A DNA stretch of 64,000 bases from Tritrichomonas musculus (GCA_039105265.1 JAPFFF010000001.1:1178001-1242000), one strand, 5' to 3'; counted from the stretch's first letter, positions 27,541-37,919 are shown. Translations and numbers: made by a program. Notes: a model not told the origin generated them from the sequence alone.

Positions 27541-29358
27541 ATGACTTATCAAAACGCTCAATTTAGAAACTTTGGAAATGATGAAGGTGACATATTAAAC
27601 TTTTTCAATGATCATTTAAGAAATTTGGTAGCAAAAAATGGAGGTGATAATACTTTTGCTATGTATTGTGAAGATTTCCATGATCATGATATTCCAATTG
27701 AAAAATTTTCCGAAAGAACTCGAATAAAACTAACTCACCCAAATCATACAATATCTCAAATAGAAAAAAGTTTTATTGAAATGACAGTTGAATTTGATGT
27801 TTTCTTTCAAACACCTTTGACAAAAACTAATTTTTGGACACAACAGTCTGCAACAACGTGGACAAATCATGATCAAGCACATATAAATCAAATATTTGTT
27901 GGTTTTAAAGATGCTGTTGAAATTATTGATGAAGCTAGATTTTATGTTGATGGGAAATTGGTTCAAAATTATCATCAAACAGAAATGATTCGTGAATCTT
28001 ATGCATATAATTCAATTCGTTCAAAGGAATCAAAACAAAATTCACCTCATTCTCATTCATTATGGGAAAATGTTTGTAATTTATCTCCTAATGTTTGTGG
28101 TGTTTATATTCCATTATCAAGTTTGGCTTCAATAAATAACTTTCATGTTGTATTAGACCTAATCATTCCATTCACAGATCAGTTAGCTTTACAAGCTTGG
28201 AGATTGTATCCAAATCAAATATTAGGTGAAATAGAAGAAGAAGTTCGATTTTCTTTGGATTCATTGGTTTGGTGTCAAGTTCCTCTATCTCAAGTTTGTA
28301 AAAAACTATCCCTTCTTCCAAATTATGCAACTTGGGAATTGAATTGTCCGATGCTTCCACTGGATAATCGATTTTATCAAATTGGACAAGAAGGACGAAT
28401 CGTCAACAAAATGATCACAACAAACTCACCAATAAGTTCAAACTTCAAAAATACAAACTCTGATTTCATTGAATTATCATCAATAAAATGGACGCTAACT
28501 CATTTAAAGAGTCAACCAAATAATGCAACTGAAGCTCTCAATTATGTTTGTATGAATGTCGGATTGAATACACTCAAATATAATCCAAAATCAATAAAAA
28601 TCACAGTTGGACGATCAAATTTGTTTGGATTTGGAATAAAACCATCTGTTGTTGAAGGATTGATGTCAACTTTACAAGAACCATTAATAATTCCATCTCA
28701 AGAATTAACAAGAGTAATTTTTGATACAACTGTCGGAGATGATGAAATAAATTTAATTAAATCTATGCCTTTGAAAAATGCAACAAATTTAACATTTATG
28801 TTTCCAAGATTTGCAAATGATATTACAGTATATAGAAATATAATGTATGCAAACGTTCGATTAATAATAGATAAGAAATTGTATCCTCAAGTTGAATTTG
28901 CTAATACTTGGAATGGAAGATTTGTTCAATATCAATTAATGGCAAATGAATTAGATGGAATTGAAGCAACTCCAGAATATTTAGAATCTATTTGTCAACC
29001 TCTGAATGATTTATCAGATAATCTCAAATTGCGTTATCGAAGTACATTTTATGATGATACAAATTTTGGAATTAATTTCCAATTAGAAAGAGGAAATTCT
29101 GGTTATGTTTTCGATGGTATAGATACTGATAATCATGAAGCTTTAATAAAATTTCATGCAGATACAATATTTGATTCAAGTTCGAGTGAGGCAAACACAT
29201 TTCTTTATCCAAAAACGACATTTATTGGAATGGTTGACAGTTCTTATCGAAATTTATGTAAACCAGAAATGTGGATTTGTTCTGATACTTATTGGACTTG
29301 GTCAATTCAAGATGGAGTTCAATATCATGATGAAGGAGTACCAAGTGGCTATAAATAA
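27541..29358 (+). CDS. Major capsid protein 2, double jelly-roll paralogue
   Basis: This 605-residue protein is a paralogue of its neighbour. The start at 27541 aligns with the start of capsid protein 1 (both MTYQNAQF, then GNDEGDILNFFN). A longer in-frame start at 27463 would overlap the first gene and is not shared, so it is rejected. Identity is high in the first 40 residues and over the last 80 (ICSDTYWTWSIQDGVQY) and lower in the middle, where tower loops are expected. Shared landmarks include YHQTEMIRESYAYNSIR and LALQAWRLYPNQILGE. Two capsid isoforms may occupy different positions in the shell or one may be a duplicate under divergence; the sequence cannot decide. Confidence 0.87.
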   Translation: MTYQNAQFRNFGNDEGDILNFFNDHLRNLVAKNGGDNTFAMYCEDFHDHDIPIEKFSERTRIKLTHPNHTISQIEKSFIEMTVEFDVFFQTPLTKTNFWTQQSATTWTNHDQAHINQIFVGFKDAVEIIDEARFYVDGKLVQNYHQTEMIRESYAYNSIRSKESKQNSPHSHSLWENVCNLSPNVCGVYIPLSSLASINNFHVVLDLIIPFTDQLALQAWRLYPNQILGEIEEEVRFSLDSLVWCQVPLSQVCKKLSLLPNYATWELNCPMLPLDNRFYQIGQEGRIVNKMITTNSPISSNFKNTNSDFIELSSIKWTLTHLKSQPNNATEALNYVCMNVGLNTLKYNPKSIKITVGRSNLFGFGIKPSVVEGLMSTLQEPLIIPSQELTRVIFDTTVGDDEINLIKSMPLKNATNLTFMFPRFANDITVYRNIMYANVRLIIDKKLYPQVEFANTWNGRFVQYQLMANELDGIEATPEYLESICQPLNDLSDNLKLRYRSTFYDDTNFGINFQLERGNSGYVFDGIDTDNHEALIKFHADTIFDSSSSEANTFLYPKTTFIGMVDSSYRNLCKPEMWICSDTYWTWSIQDGVQYHDEGVPSGYK

Positions 29359-29382
29359 AGATTTTTATTTGAATAGAAAAAT

Positions 29383-29868
29383 ATGTCGACATTAATTTCA
29401 TATAACATTGATCCAAATTTAAATATTCAACCATTAAAAATTCATAAAACTTATTACCCTGTTCAAGGTTGGAAACTAACAACAAAGGAACAAAAAGAAC
29501 AAAATTTATCAGATTGTTTAACGGTTGATCACTTTTATTTTGAAAATGATAGATTTGCTTTTAAATATCCATCAGAGTTTCATACTCCAACTCAAGGTCA
29601 AGATCGATATATAATCTTTCAATATTGTTATTGTGTTGTTAATAAGCATACTGCATCAAATTATACTGTTCATGCAAGTTTTGTTCCAAGAAATAATTAT
29701 TGTGATAGTTTAGTTTATGTTGCAAATTTACAAGTTCCTGATGATAATAGAAAATATTTAATTGATTCGAATGTCAAACAAGGTTTTACGGTTTGGTTTA
29801 AAGATACAGAAACAAGAAAAATAATAGTTCCTGATTATTTCATTTTGTTCTTGAAATTAGAATATTGA
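29383..29868 (+). CDS. 161-residue penton-like minor capsid protein candidate
   Basis: It follows the second capsid gene by 24 bp and is beta-strand-rich by eye, with alternating hydrophobic stretches such as RYIIFQYCYCVVN, TVHASFVPRN and PDYFILFLKLEY. Its length and position fit the single jelly-roll penton that usually neighbours the Polinton capsid gene. No direct sequence motif proves this. The start at 29383 comes after AAATAGAAAAAT. It could instead be a base protein for the fibres encoded next. Confidence 0.6.
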   Translation: MSTLISYNIDPNLNIQPLKIHKTYYPVQGWKLTTKEQKEQNLSDCLTVDHFYFENDRFAFKYPSEFHTPTQGQDRYIIFQYCYCVVNKHTASNYTVHASFVPRNNYCDSLVYVANLQVPDDNRKYLIDSNVKQGFTVWFKDTETRKIIVPDYFILFLKLEY

Positions 29869-29903
29869 ATCAATTTTATTTTTGGTGCGAAAATAAAAAT
29901 TTA

Positions 29904-32111
29904 ATGACAGGTGTTTGGACCGATACAGATTTCAAATTAATGACTGCAAGTGGTGTGACTGATTCGAGTTTATTTGTGTTGAAAGAAAATGGTGAGGCGT
30001 CAAATTTAACAATAAAATACCCAAAAGATGAGGAAGAGAAAAGGAATGGAGAAAGAACAGCAACAATCAAGTCAGATGAAATTGTTGAAGAGTTGCAGAC
30101 TTTGGATGGACGAACACAAAAATTCTATCCATCAGGTTCTGCAAAATCAAATTTAGAAATGTATGGAAACAGCGGGAATCCTATATTAGCTGGAAAAATT
30201 GTTGATTTTGTACTCGATAATCAAGATAACTCAAATACTAAATTTGTTTTGAAAGATGGTGGTACAGTTCAAAATTTAAAAATCAAATTTAATATATTAG
30301 AGGAATCAACTGGATATAATAGTGAACTGACTTCTGATAAATTAGGGAGAGATCTTACTTCAGTTGTGAATAAAACGAAATATTTAAATTCAACATTGGA
30401 TGGAGCAACTGGAGAGTTTAAGTTAAATTCTTCAGACAAGACAATTCAAATATCAACAAATGCCCTTGTGAAATTTTTCAATCTCTGGAAAAAAATAAAT
30501 TTATCTTACCCATCAGATGATGATCCAGATGTTATCCAAGATTTAGGAAATCATGTATCTTTTTCAGAACCACTATATCTTTCCGAAGTTTTACGATTTC
30601 CAGTAACAATGCCGAATCCAAAACAACCGGCCGATGAAGATGGAACCGTTAAATTTTATCAATATATATTGGATCTTCAATTTCTTGCAAAAGCAATCTT
30701 TTGGAAGAGGAAAAGTGAAATTAATCAAAATCAATATCTTATGGCAAAAATAGGAGCTCCAAAGACTTTTCGAGCTGCACCTCAATTATTAACAGAAGAT
30801 GAGGAAGATCCAAAAACAATCTCAATTGAGTCCTATGAGAAGATGTTGCAAGAAATTGAAGATGATTGGAAATTGTATATGGATTATATATTTTCTCAAT
30901 TGAATCAAAGTTTTGAAGATCAACTCGAATACTTAATTGATAACAAAGAATTTGGTAAATTTTGGAGAAATTCAATATTTGTCGAAAATAATTTAAATAA
31001 TATTCCATTACAACCATTACGACCTCAAACATTAGCAGGGTATGGATTTATAACTTTTGATATGAGTAATCTTGAAGCTGCTGATGGTGTTATGTTAACT
31101 TCTTTTATATCAGCCGAATACAATAATTCATCATTAATAATTACCATTTATGATTATGAGAGTTCACATTTTATTTTCCATATCTTTGATCGAAAACGTT
31201 CAAAAATAAATTATCAAATTAAATTCATTGATTATGTTATCGAATGTAAAATAACAAATAATGAATTAACTGTTAAATCAAATCAAAATAATATAGACAG
31301 TTCATCATTTGTAATTGAAAATCATAACCTAAAAATAACTTTAAATGGTGAATTTGAATTAAAATTAGAAGAAACTGAAGCCGATAAAAAATATTGTGAA
31401 GAACACCAATATGAAACAAATTCTGGAGAGGAAAGAAATTTAGAAAATCGAATTGTTGGTTATTACCTTGCTCCTTTGAATGAGAATTTCAAAAATTATT
31501 TGGCCAATCTTGGGTCATCAGGTTCTGTAGATTTTGATACATTAACTAGAATAACAAATTTAGAAAATACAATGAAAAATTATACTGAAAGGGTATCAAC
31601 TTTAGAATCAAATGTTGATCAAATTGGAAATGTATTTTCTGCTGATACTACTGAGAGTCAAGAATATCGAAATAAAGAAGGTTTTGTCATAAATAATCCA
31701 GTTCAAACATTGGCATTAAATGAAGAAGAGGAAAAACCAGTTGTATTAACATTTGAAGAAAAATTACAGAAATGGCAAGCTGAAGAACTAGATCAATTAA
31801 AATGGTTAAATCAAGGAATCAAAGAGATTTGGTCATTTTGTGCTGCCATTTCAGAAGATTTAGCTCGATTAGAAGAGAATCAATGTCAATGTGGAGGTAA
31901 TAATAATAATAATGAGAATGAGAATGATGATGAAATATTAACTGAATTAGAACGTAAATGTCAAAATATTGAAACTGATCTAACGTTTGAAAATTTGACA
32001 ACTGAGAATCGAATTAAGATCTTAGAAGATAAAACTAAAAATATTGAATGTGATGAATATTATGATAGTATAATTCAATTATTAGAAGAAAAATGTTCCA
32101 CAATTGAGTAA
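29904..32111 (+). CDS. 735-residue fibre or adhesin-like protein 1
   Basis: This lies between the penton candidate and a second fibre-like gene. The first 230 residues look beta-rich with repeated motifs of the form NxxFVLKDGGTVxNLKIKF. A central region of about residues 230-420 is mixed. Residues 540-600 contain a short heptad stretch (ITNLENTMKNYTERVSTLESNVDQIGN split by polar residues), and the C-terminal 130 residues are acidic and coiled-coil-like with an Asn-rich run. The earlier in-frame start at 29865 uses TTG and overlaps the previous gene, so the ATG at 29904 is chosen. A trimeric surface fibre is inferred from layout and neighbours. Confidence 0.62.
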   Translation: MTGVWTDTDFKLMTASGVTDSSLFVLKENGEASNLTIKYPKDEEEKRNGERTATIKSDEIVEELQTLDGRTQKFYPSGSAKSNLEMYGNSGNPILAGKIVDFVLDNQDNSNTKFVLKDGGTVQNLKIKFNILEESTGYNSELTSDKLGRDLTSVVNKTKYLNSTLDGATGEFKLNSSDKTIQISTNALVKFFNLWKKINLSYPSDDDPDVIQDLGNHVSFSEPLYLSEVLRFPVTMPNPKQPADEDGTVKFYQYILDLQFLAKAIFWKRKSEINQNQYLMAKIGAPKTFRAAPQLLTEDEEDPKTISIESYEKMLQEIEDDWKLYMDYIFSQLNQSFEDQLEYLIDNKEFGKFWRNSIFVENNLNNIPLQPLRPQTLAGYGFITFDMSNLEAADGVMLTSFISAEYNNSSLIITIYDYESSHFIFHIFDRKRSKINYQIKFIDYVIECKITNNELTVKSNQNNIDSSSFVIENHNLKITLNGEFELKLEETEADKKYCEEHQYETNSGEERNLENRIVGYYLAPLNENFKNYLANLGSSGSVDFDTLTRITNLENTMKNYTERVSTLESNVDQIGNVFSADTTESQEYRNKEGFVINNPVQTLALNEEEEKPVVLTFEEKLQKWQAEELDQLKWLNQGIKEIWSFCAAISEDLARLEENQCQCGGNNNNNENENDDEILTELERKCQNIETDLTFENLTTENRIKILEDKTKNIECDEYYDSIIQLLEEKCSTIE

Positions 32112-32140
32112 ATCTTATTTTTGTTGCAAATGTAAAAAAA

Positions 32141-35100
32141 ATGCTAACCAAATTTAAAGGCGATATTCAATTTAAAGTAGATGGTAAAACATATTTAGGT
32201 TCTCAATTGTTAACATCAAAATCGAATGAGTTTGAAACTGTTGAAGGTTTTTCTGATTATCATGTGACAAGAGATGCATTAACGGTTGAAGATGAAAAAT
32301 TAAATATACAAATGAATGATGATGATATAACAAAACTATTACAAATCGATGATAAGACAGAAGTATTTAAAATCAATTTGAGAAAGAATGTTTTCTTAGA
32401 TAGTGAAGGAAAATATATTTATCAATTATCAATTTATGTTTTGAATAAAAATTTCGTATGTCCATGTGTAACAGCTGCTGAAGATAAAAAAGTGACAATT
32501 ACTGAAGAAACATCAACAACTCCATACATAAAAGTTGATAAGAATTTAAGTCTTGATTTGAAATCTTTGTACATTAATGGTGAAATTAGTATTATTTATC
32601 AATTACCTTTAAATCATTTGAAATCTACATTACCTTCAATCAAATATGATATCATAGATTCTAGAAATAGTTTGAAATTACATGAATCTGATAACTTATA
32701 TTTATACAAACCAAGTATAATCACTGAAGAACAAATTTTTGATCGAAATTCAATAACCGATGAAAAATCAAATTTCCGAGATTGTTATAAAATGATTTTC
32801 AAAATTCCAACAGATTATAAAATTCCAACGGGTTTAAAATTTGAATTCAAAGATTATTGTTTTGGAAATCAATGGAGTTTAACCTATGATAGTGAAAAAT
32901 GGAGTGGTTTGAATGTTCAAGGTCATATCACAGGAAAAATTATTAATAAGCGTAATTTACAAGTTCCAGGGAAAGGTGAAACAAAATATCAAGAAAGAGA
33001 TGGAGCAGAAATAATGATGAAAAGATCAAAATGGAATACTTATGCAGTTCATAAAAGATGGGATTATACTTGGGGTGAATCTGAAAATCCAATTGAAAAA
33101 CTTTTTCAAGATTCTGATATTCAAACAAAAATATTATTAAAAGATGGTACTGAAATTGATGGAGGTGAAAAAGGTTTGACCTTTGAAAGAGAATTTCTTC
33201 CAGTTGGATGGACAGAAGGAAATCTAAGATATGATTGTTGTGTAATTCGAGCTTATATTAATAAATTTACCGAAGTAAAAGACAATTTACAGTTTGATAA
33301 TTGGGATCGAGTATATTTAGATTTGAAACTCTCATTTACCAAAGAATGGAATAGATTAAGTTTTTACCCATCAGATTTGTATACTGGAAAAGGTGATTAT
33401 GATAAAAATTATTTTAGTCTCAGAGGTGATTTGGATACAATTGAGAAATTACATTGTAATGAATCTGATCAATTTGGAGTTAACAATCAAGATATTGCAA
33501 TTTATTTATTGAAAGATTTAGTAGATCCAATTGAAGAAATTAATTGGGATTCAAATACTAATCCATTTGAATATATAATTAATCAACAATTTTATGAAGT
33601 GAGTCCAAATCCAAATGCAGCAACTACTTTATATACTGATTACAACATAACTTCATCAAAAATAATTACAGCAGACAATATTACAACAATGAGATCAGAT
33701 TTGAATTTAGTTTCGAACACAGTTGATGTTGTTTCTGTTGATGTTGATAATTTAGATAAATCAGTTGAAGGTTTGAAATCAAGAATGGCATTAACTGAAC
33801 AAATTACTGAAAAATTAGAAGCTGATATTGACAAAATTAAATTAAGACAAAATATTCAAATGGTTGCAGGAATGTTAGCTTTTAGTGCAAATGGTCTAAT
33901 ATTTGGTGCAGAAAAAATTACTAGTTGTGTATCTGGTTTATGGAAACAATTTGTTCAATCTCGTCAAGAAATGGAATTATTTGATTTATCAAGAAGTATT
34001 GGAGTATCATTAAATAGTGTTCGAAATTGGTGTGAATCAGGTCCAACAGAAATTCCAGTATTTGATGAAAAAGAAGAAGAAATGATTATGACTGTTGGAG
34101 GTGCAAAATTATTAACTTATTCATTTAGAGATTCAATGAAGAAACCATTATTGAAAATTGTAGATAAAATTGAAGAAATTGATAATGATTATATTTCCAG
34201 AAGTGAATTAACAAGAATGGATACAATTGATATTGTTATCAAAGTTAATGAAATGGATGTTCCAATAATTTTAACTGCAGAAGATGAATTAAAAAATGGT
34301 ATTTGTGTATTTAAATTATTCACCTCTGAAGGTCAAAAACGATTATATATCAAAATTGAACAAGGTACCATAACAGATTATAAAGGAGTTGATACAACAA
34401 CAACAATAGATGGTATCACAATTGAAGGTCTTGAAAAATCTGAAGAATATCGTACAAAATATTTATTATGGATTGATAAATCAGGAAAAACAATTACCTT
34501 GACTGGAGAAAATACCGATGCTAAAGTAATTGGTTGTGTTATTGAAAAGAATACATTTATTAGACTTTTAGTTGAGAAAACTCCAGCTGATATTGCTTAT
34601 TTATCTGATATTGAAGCTTTAGATGAAAAAATAAATGCATTAGCAGTAAATAGTCATCAAAATGATGTTGCAATGTTGAGTCTTGAATACCCAACAACAG
34701 ACGAAGTAAATACTGCTTTGGAAACTATTCAACAAGAATTAGCTAAGAAACCAAATATTGAAGAATTATATACGAAAGAAGAAGCAGATGCAAAATATGC
34801 ATTGAAAACAGATATTCTCAAAAATAGTGAATTGCAATTGAACCCAGACGAAAAACCATCAGATGATGTTCTCCAGAAAATCATGACTGATGATGATAAA
34901 CCGTTATCAGCTCAAGCATCTGCTATTTTAACATCTCTTGTTGCTGGTGAATTTAATACAATTATTTTGGATACTTGTGATGAAAAATATCGAAGCAAAA
35001 ATGATTTGAAAGTTGGGAATAAAATTATTCTACCAATAACAAACGGCCCTTACGAACCAGAAGGTCTTACTGGTGAAAAATATTATACTTCATTCATTCC

Positions 35101-36181
35101 ATTCCAAGAAGGAGCTCACTTAGTTGGTAAAACCGGCTCAATATTAGATCGTGATTTTGATATTATATTCAGGACAGACAGAACTGTTAATATACACGAT
35201 ACAATAGCTCATGTGATGGATACAGATGGTTGGTTGTATTATTGGGAAGAAGCAACAGGCGTACTTTATAATTTTGTCGGAACATATCCAGTACGAGTTA
35301 CTCTTGCTGAATTTGGTGAAGAAGATCAATTAGTATTGAAAAGTGAAATTCCTGAACCTGTGGATTTGTCAAATTATGCTTTGAAAAGTGAAATTAGAGC
35401 ATATAATGACTTATCATATTGCTCTACAAATAAGACAATATTAACTGTTGGGAAGATGGCTTATAATGGCGCTCCAAAAATATTACCATTCAATGAAGGA
35501 GCTCATATTAAATTTAATGCCACCTTTGCTGACTTTACAGAAACCTTTGATTTCATATTTAAAACTACTTCCATATCAGAAGATGTTCACACTATGATGT
35601 ATAACATTAATGGTCATGAGTATGCAATAACATGGGAGGACAACAATTTTGGAGAGTTCAATGTTAAACTCAATAATGTAACAACGCCTACCTCATATAG
35701 TAATATGATTGCTGATATTGGTGAACAACATGATACAATAGCACTAAATAGTCAAATTACTGAACTAAGGAATTATATTAGCACGTTGGAAACTAGGTTA
35801 GCTGCATTAGCGAATATATTAACGCGAATTAAGTATACATTCAGCGTACCAAATAGTACTAGCATTCGTTACCAATTCGAACAACCATTTGATGCATATG
35901 AGGGAACACTCTATTTGAATTATAATGAAACCAGAGATAATGTCACCAGTGTTAAAGAAATCAAAATCAATATATCATTCAACGCTAATAATACGTCTAC
36001 GAGTGAATATCAATGTGAACCAACTAAGATCTGGTTAAACAATATTGAATTTCCATTAAGTAGTAGCAATCTCATGATCAATGCAACAACTAATTACATA
36101 TTGATTAATTCGACATTCTTTACATCAAATGGTATCTTAGCTGAAGATAACACTAAGAATGAAATACATACATTACTGTAA
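32141..36181 (+). CDS. 1346-residue fibre-like protein 2 with phage tail-fibre style repeats
   Basis: The last gene of the plus-strand virion block. Residues 1-480 form a beta-rich region. A coiled-coil stalk lies near residues 515-570 (VDVDNLDKSVEGLKSRM). A moderately hydrophobic helical stretch follows around 573-610 (AGMLAFSANGLIFGAEK). The distal half carries motifs well known from bacteriophage tail fibres: ELYTKEEADAKYALKTDI near 880 and VDLSNYALKSEI near 1075. Another coiled coil is near 1210 (ITELRNYISTLETRLAAL), then a C-terminal beta-rich domain of about 130 residues. The phage-like YALK repeats in a eukaryotic element suggest transfer or convergence. A receptor-binding fibre is the best inference. 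Confidence 0.68.
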   Translation: MLTKFKGDIQFKVDGKTYLGSQLLTSKSNEFETVEGFSDYHVTRDALTVEDEKLNIQMNDDDITKLLQIDDKTEVFKINLRKNVFLDSEGKYIYQLSIYVLNKNFVCPCVTAAEDKKVTITEETSTTPYIKVDKNLSLDLKSLYINGEISIIYQLPLNHLKSTLPSIKYDIIDSRNSLKLHESDNLYLYKPSIITEEQIFDRNSITDEKSNFRDCYKMIFKIPTDYKIPTGLKFEFKDYCFGNQWSLTYDSEKWSGLNVQGHITGKIINKRNLQVPGKGETKYQERDGAEIMMKRSKWNTYAVHKRWDYTWGESENPIEKLFQDSDIQTKILLKDGTEIDGGEKGLTFEREFLPVGWTEGNLRYDCCVIRAYINKFTEVKDNLQFDNWDRVYLDLKLSFTKEWNRLSFYPSDLYTGKGDYDKNYFSLRGDLDTIEKLHCNESDQFGVNNQDIAIYLLKDLVDPIEEINWDSNTNPFEYIINQQFYEVSPNPNAATTLYTDYNITSSKIITADNITTMRSDLNLVSNTVDVVSVDVDNLDKSVEGLKSRMALTEQITEKLEADIDKIKLRQNIQMVAGMLAFSANGLIFGAEKITSCVSGLWKQFVQSRQEMELFDLSRSIGVSLNSVRNWCESGPTEIPVFDEKEEEMIMTVGGAKLLTYSFRDSMKKPLLKIVDKIEEIDNDYISRSELTRMDTIDIVIKVNEMDVPIILTAEDELKNGICVFKLFTSEGQKRLYIKIEQGTITDYKGVDTTTTIDGITIEGLEKSEEYRTKYLLWIDKSGKTITLTGENTDAKVIGCVIEKNTFIRLLVEKTPADIAYLSDIEALDEKINALAVNSHQNDVAMLSLEYPTTDEVNTALETIQQELAKKPNIEELYTKEEADAKYALKTDILKNSELQLNPDEKPSDDVLQKIMTDDDKPLSAQASAILTSLVAGEFNTIILDTCDEKYRSKNDLKVGNKIILPITNGPYEPEGLTGEKYYTSFIPFQEGAHLVGKTGSILDRDFDIIFRTDRTVNIHDTIAHVMDTDGWLYYWEEATGVLYNFVGTYPVRVTLAEFGEEDQLVLKSEIPEPVDLSNYALKSEIRAYNDLSYCSTNKTILTVGKMAYNGAPKILPFNEGAHIKFNATFADFTETFDFIFKTTSISEDVHTMMYNINGHEYAITWEDNNFGEFNVKLNNVTTPTSYSNMIADIGEQHDTIALNSQITELRNYISTLETRLAALANILTRIKYTFSVPNSTSIRYQFEQPFDAYEGTLYLNYNETRDNVTSVKEIKINISFNANNTSTSEYQCEPTKIWLNNIEFPLSSSNLMINATTNYILINSTFFTSNGILAEDNTKNEIHTLL

Positions 36182-36203
36182 AAAAAATATTTGATAATCT
36201 CTC

Positions 36204-36737
36204 TTAAACAACAACATATTTCAAACAAAGATGATAAACATTAACTAAATCATTAAATTCTTTGTTATAAACTTGTTTGAAATCTGTTACCATTTCACCA
36301 TCTTCATTAATTATTTTTATTGCTTCAATTTTTCGAATAGGTGATACTTTAGATGCACAACATTTAATATCTTCATCAATATAAATTTCTACAGATGAAC
36401 AATTTTTACCTAATATTGTTTTGATTATGTCTTGTAAACTTGTAATTGGTATAATAATACAATTTTTAGATATTAAATTCGAAATTAAAGCTTTATCTTG
36501 ATCTAATAAAATTTTTGCATATGTTTCTAAAATTAAATATTTAACATCTTTTTCAATTTCATTATTTTTGATATCAGGTAATTCAATTTCACGAGTAATA
36601 ACAATATCTTCTTTCCCATCATCTCTTTTATTAATTATTATATTATTTGTTAAGTTGTTTGTACTTTGACTAGCTGCTGAAGGCTCTAACGAAATATTAG
36701 CATTTACTCCCGCATTCGCTGCTCTTTTCTTAATCAT
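36204..36737 (-). CDS. 177-residue protein with cysteine-bearing C-terminal domain, function unknown
   Basis: The N-terminal 45 residues are polar and disordered (SLEPSAASQSTNNLTNN). A mixed alpha/beta domain follows, with DVKYLILETYAKILLDQD, then SVEIYIDEDIKCCASKVSP and IRKIEAIKIINEDGE strands. It is convergent to the second fibre gene, 22 bp apart, and first of a minus-strand row. Similar proteins may exist in other trichomonad Polintons, but I cannot name a family. The paired Cys could be structural. Confidence 0.72.
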   Translation of the reverse strand: MIKKRAANAGVNANISLEPSAASQSTNNLTNNIIINKRDDGKEDIVITREIELPDIKNNEIEKDVKYLILETYAKILLDQDKALISNLISKNCIIIPITSLQDIIKTILGKNCSSVEIYIDEDIKCCASKVSPIRKIEAIKIINEDGEMVTDFKQVYNKEFNDLVNVYHLCLKYVVV

Positions 36738-36757
36738 TTTTGAGTTTCTGAAAAAAT

Positions 36758-37024
36758 TTATGAAATTTGAAAATACTTTTTGATGACTAATGTGCGATCT
36801 AATGTTTGTTTCATCCTAAATATAATATCTTCAAGTTCATTTAAATCTGATTCTATTTCTTTTTCTATAACACTTATATTTTTTGAAATATTCATGCATT
36901 CACAAGATTCAGTAAAACTATCTGTATTCATAAATGTATCAAATAATTCACTTTTGATTTCACTAAATAAATGTCTTAATTCTTGTCTATCGTCCTTTAA
37001 AGCTTTTGGTAATGATAAAGTCAT
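36758..37024 (-). CDS. 88-residue helical protein
   Basis: The protein begins MTLSLPKALKDDRQELRHLF and is nearly all polar helix, with ESCECMNISKNISVIEKEI and a C-terminal basic end (TLDRTLVIKKYFQ). It lies 20 bp upstream of the 177-residue gene on the same strand. The divergent small gene at 37049 starts 25 bp away. A coiled-coil assembly factor is possible; no family is recognised. Confidence 0.65.
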   Translation of the reverse strand: MTLSLPKALKDDRQELRHLFSEIKSELFDTFMNTDSFTESCECMNISKNISVIEKEIESDLNELEDIIFRMKQTLDRTLVIKKYFQIS

Positions 37025-37048
37025 TTTTTTTAAAAATAAATAAAAAGA

Positions 37049-37159
37049 ATGGCATTTGGAAGTTTTAATAAAAAAATTAGTGCTAAACCAGCAGTCTTAT
37101 TAAATCCAAGAAAAGATCCAAATATTATTAATAAGCCAATATTTCAACCTTTATCTTGA
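37049..37159 (+). CDS. 36-residue basic peptide
   Basis: A short frame begins MAFGSFNKKISAKPAVLLNP, with a proline-rich and polar tail. The MAFG start is shared with the 89-residue protein at 25633, perhaps by chance. It is divergent from the 88-residue gene and overlaps the end of the convergent 78-residue gene by 16 bp. The evidence is weak: composition, a T-rich leader and tight packing between neighbours. Confidence 0.35.
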   Translation: MAFGSFNKKISAKPAVLLNPRKDPNIINKPIFQPLS

Positions 37160-37380
37160 TTTCTAAAATCATGAAATCGAATTGGTCCAATTGGATGAAG
37201 TGTTTTTTTGGGATAAATTTTTTGTATTTCTTTTCGAAGATCTCTATTTTCTTTCTTTGGAAAATACATCAATGCCAATGAACCTTTTTCATCAAGAAGA
37301 AACGGTTTTCGAGAACCATCATCGTCAATAACCCAAATTATTTTCCACTTTGACTTGTGTACATATCGTTGACCTTTCAT
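37144..37380 (-). CDS. 78-residue basic protein with WKIIWVIDDDG motif
   Basis: This small protein is rich in Lys and aromatic residues: MKGQRYVHKSKWKIIWVIDD, then a KPFLLDEKGSLALMYFPKK segment, and a C-terminal HPIGPIRFHDFRNQDKG. It seems to be a compact beta-rich fold. It sits at the end of the minus-strand block of basic proteins. No family is recognised. A nucleoprotein or minor capsid role is a guess from the neighbours. Confidence 0.62.
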   Translation of the reverse strand: MKGQRYVHKSKWKIIWVIDDDGSRKPFLLDEKGSLALMYFPKKENRDLRKEIQKIYPKKTLHPIGPIRFHDFRNQDKG

Positions 37381-37919
37381 TTATTTTTTTGGTCGACCAG
37401 ATTGCCCTTTAACCGTTTTATCTAAATCTTTTAATTGTTTGATAGTTGCACCTTCAGGAATCGGAATTCCTTTCCTTTCTAATTTCTTGACAATCTCATT
37501 ATATATCTCATCTTTGGACCTCCATTTTCCTTTTTGCTTTGGTTGATTTGAATTGGTTATTTTCAGATCATCTTCAATTGGAACATAATTATAATCAACT
37601 TCGACTATTGGTTCTTGTTTTGGTAATTCAGATGGTGGATTATCAAAATAATTATCTTCAAATTCAGATGGTGGATTATCAAAATAATTATCAAAAAATT
37701 CAGGATTATCATCATATTGAGTTCTTAACGGTGACTCTTTTTGAACCGTTTTTGTTGGTTTTATTGAATCTTGAATAATATTTTGTTTGAATTTCTCACT
37801 ATTTGGAAGAGTTGTAATAACTTGTTTTTGTTTTTGTTTTGGATCTGGTTTATGTATTGGAAGATTTACATGAACTACGTTAGGTAAATTTATTTTTTTC
37901 GGTTCATATTTCTTTGTGA
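37381..37919 (-). other. Coding-looking basic, Pro/Lys-rich stretch, boundaries unresolved
   Basis: The minus strand shows protein-like composition over this interval. There is a Pro/Lys/Gln-rich start, two copies of an acidic-aromatic repeat (DNYFDNPPSEFE type) at about 37622-37700, and a basic end with KLERKGIPIPEGATIKQL and QSGRPKK. It resembles the neighbouring SAP-like protein in style. I cannot assign firm gene boundaries here and leave its status open. Confidence 0.4.
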
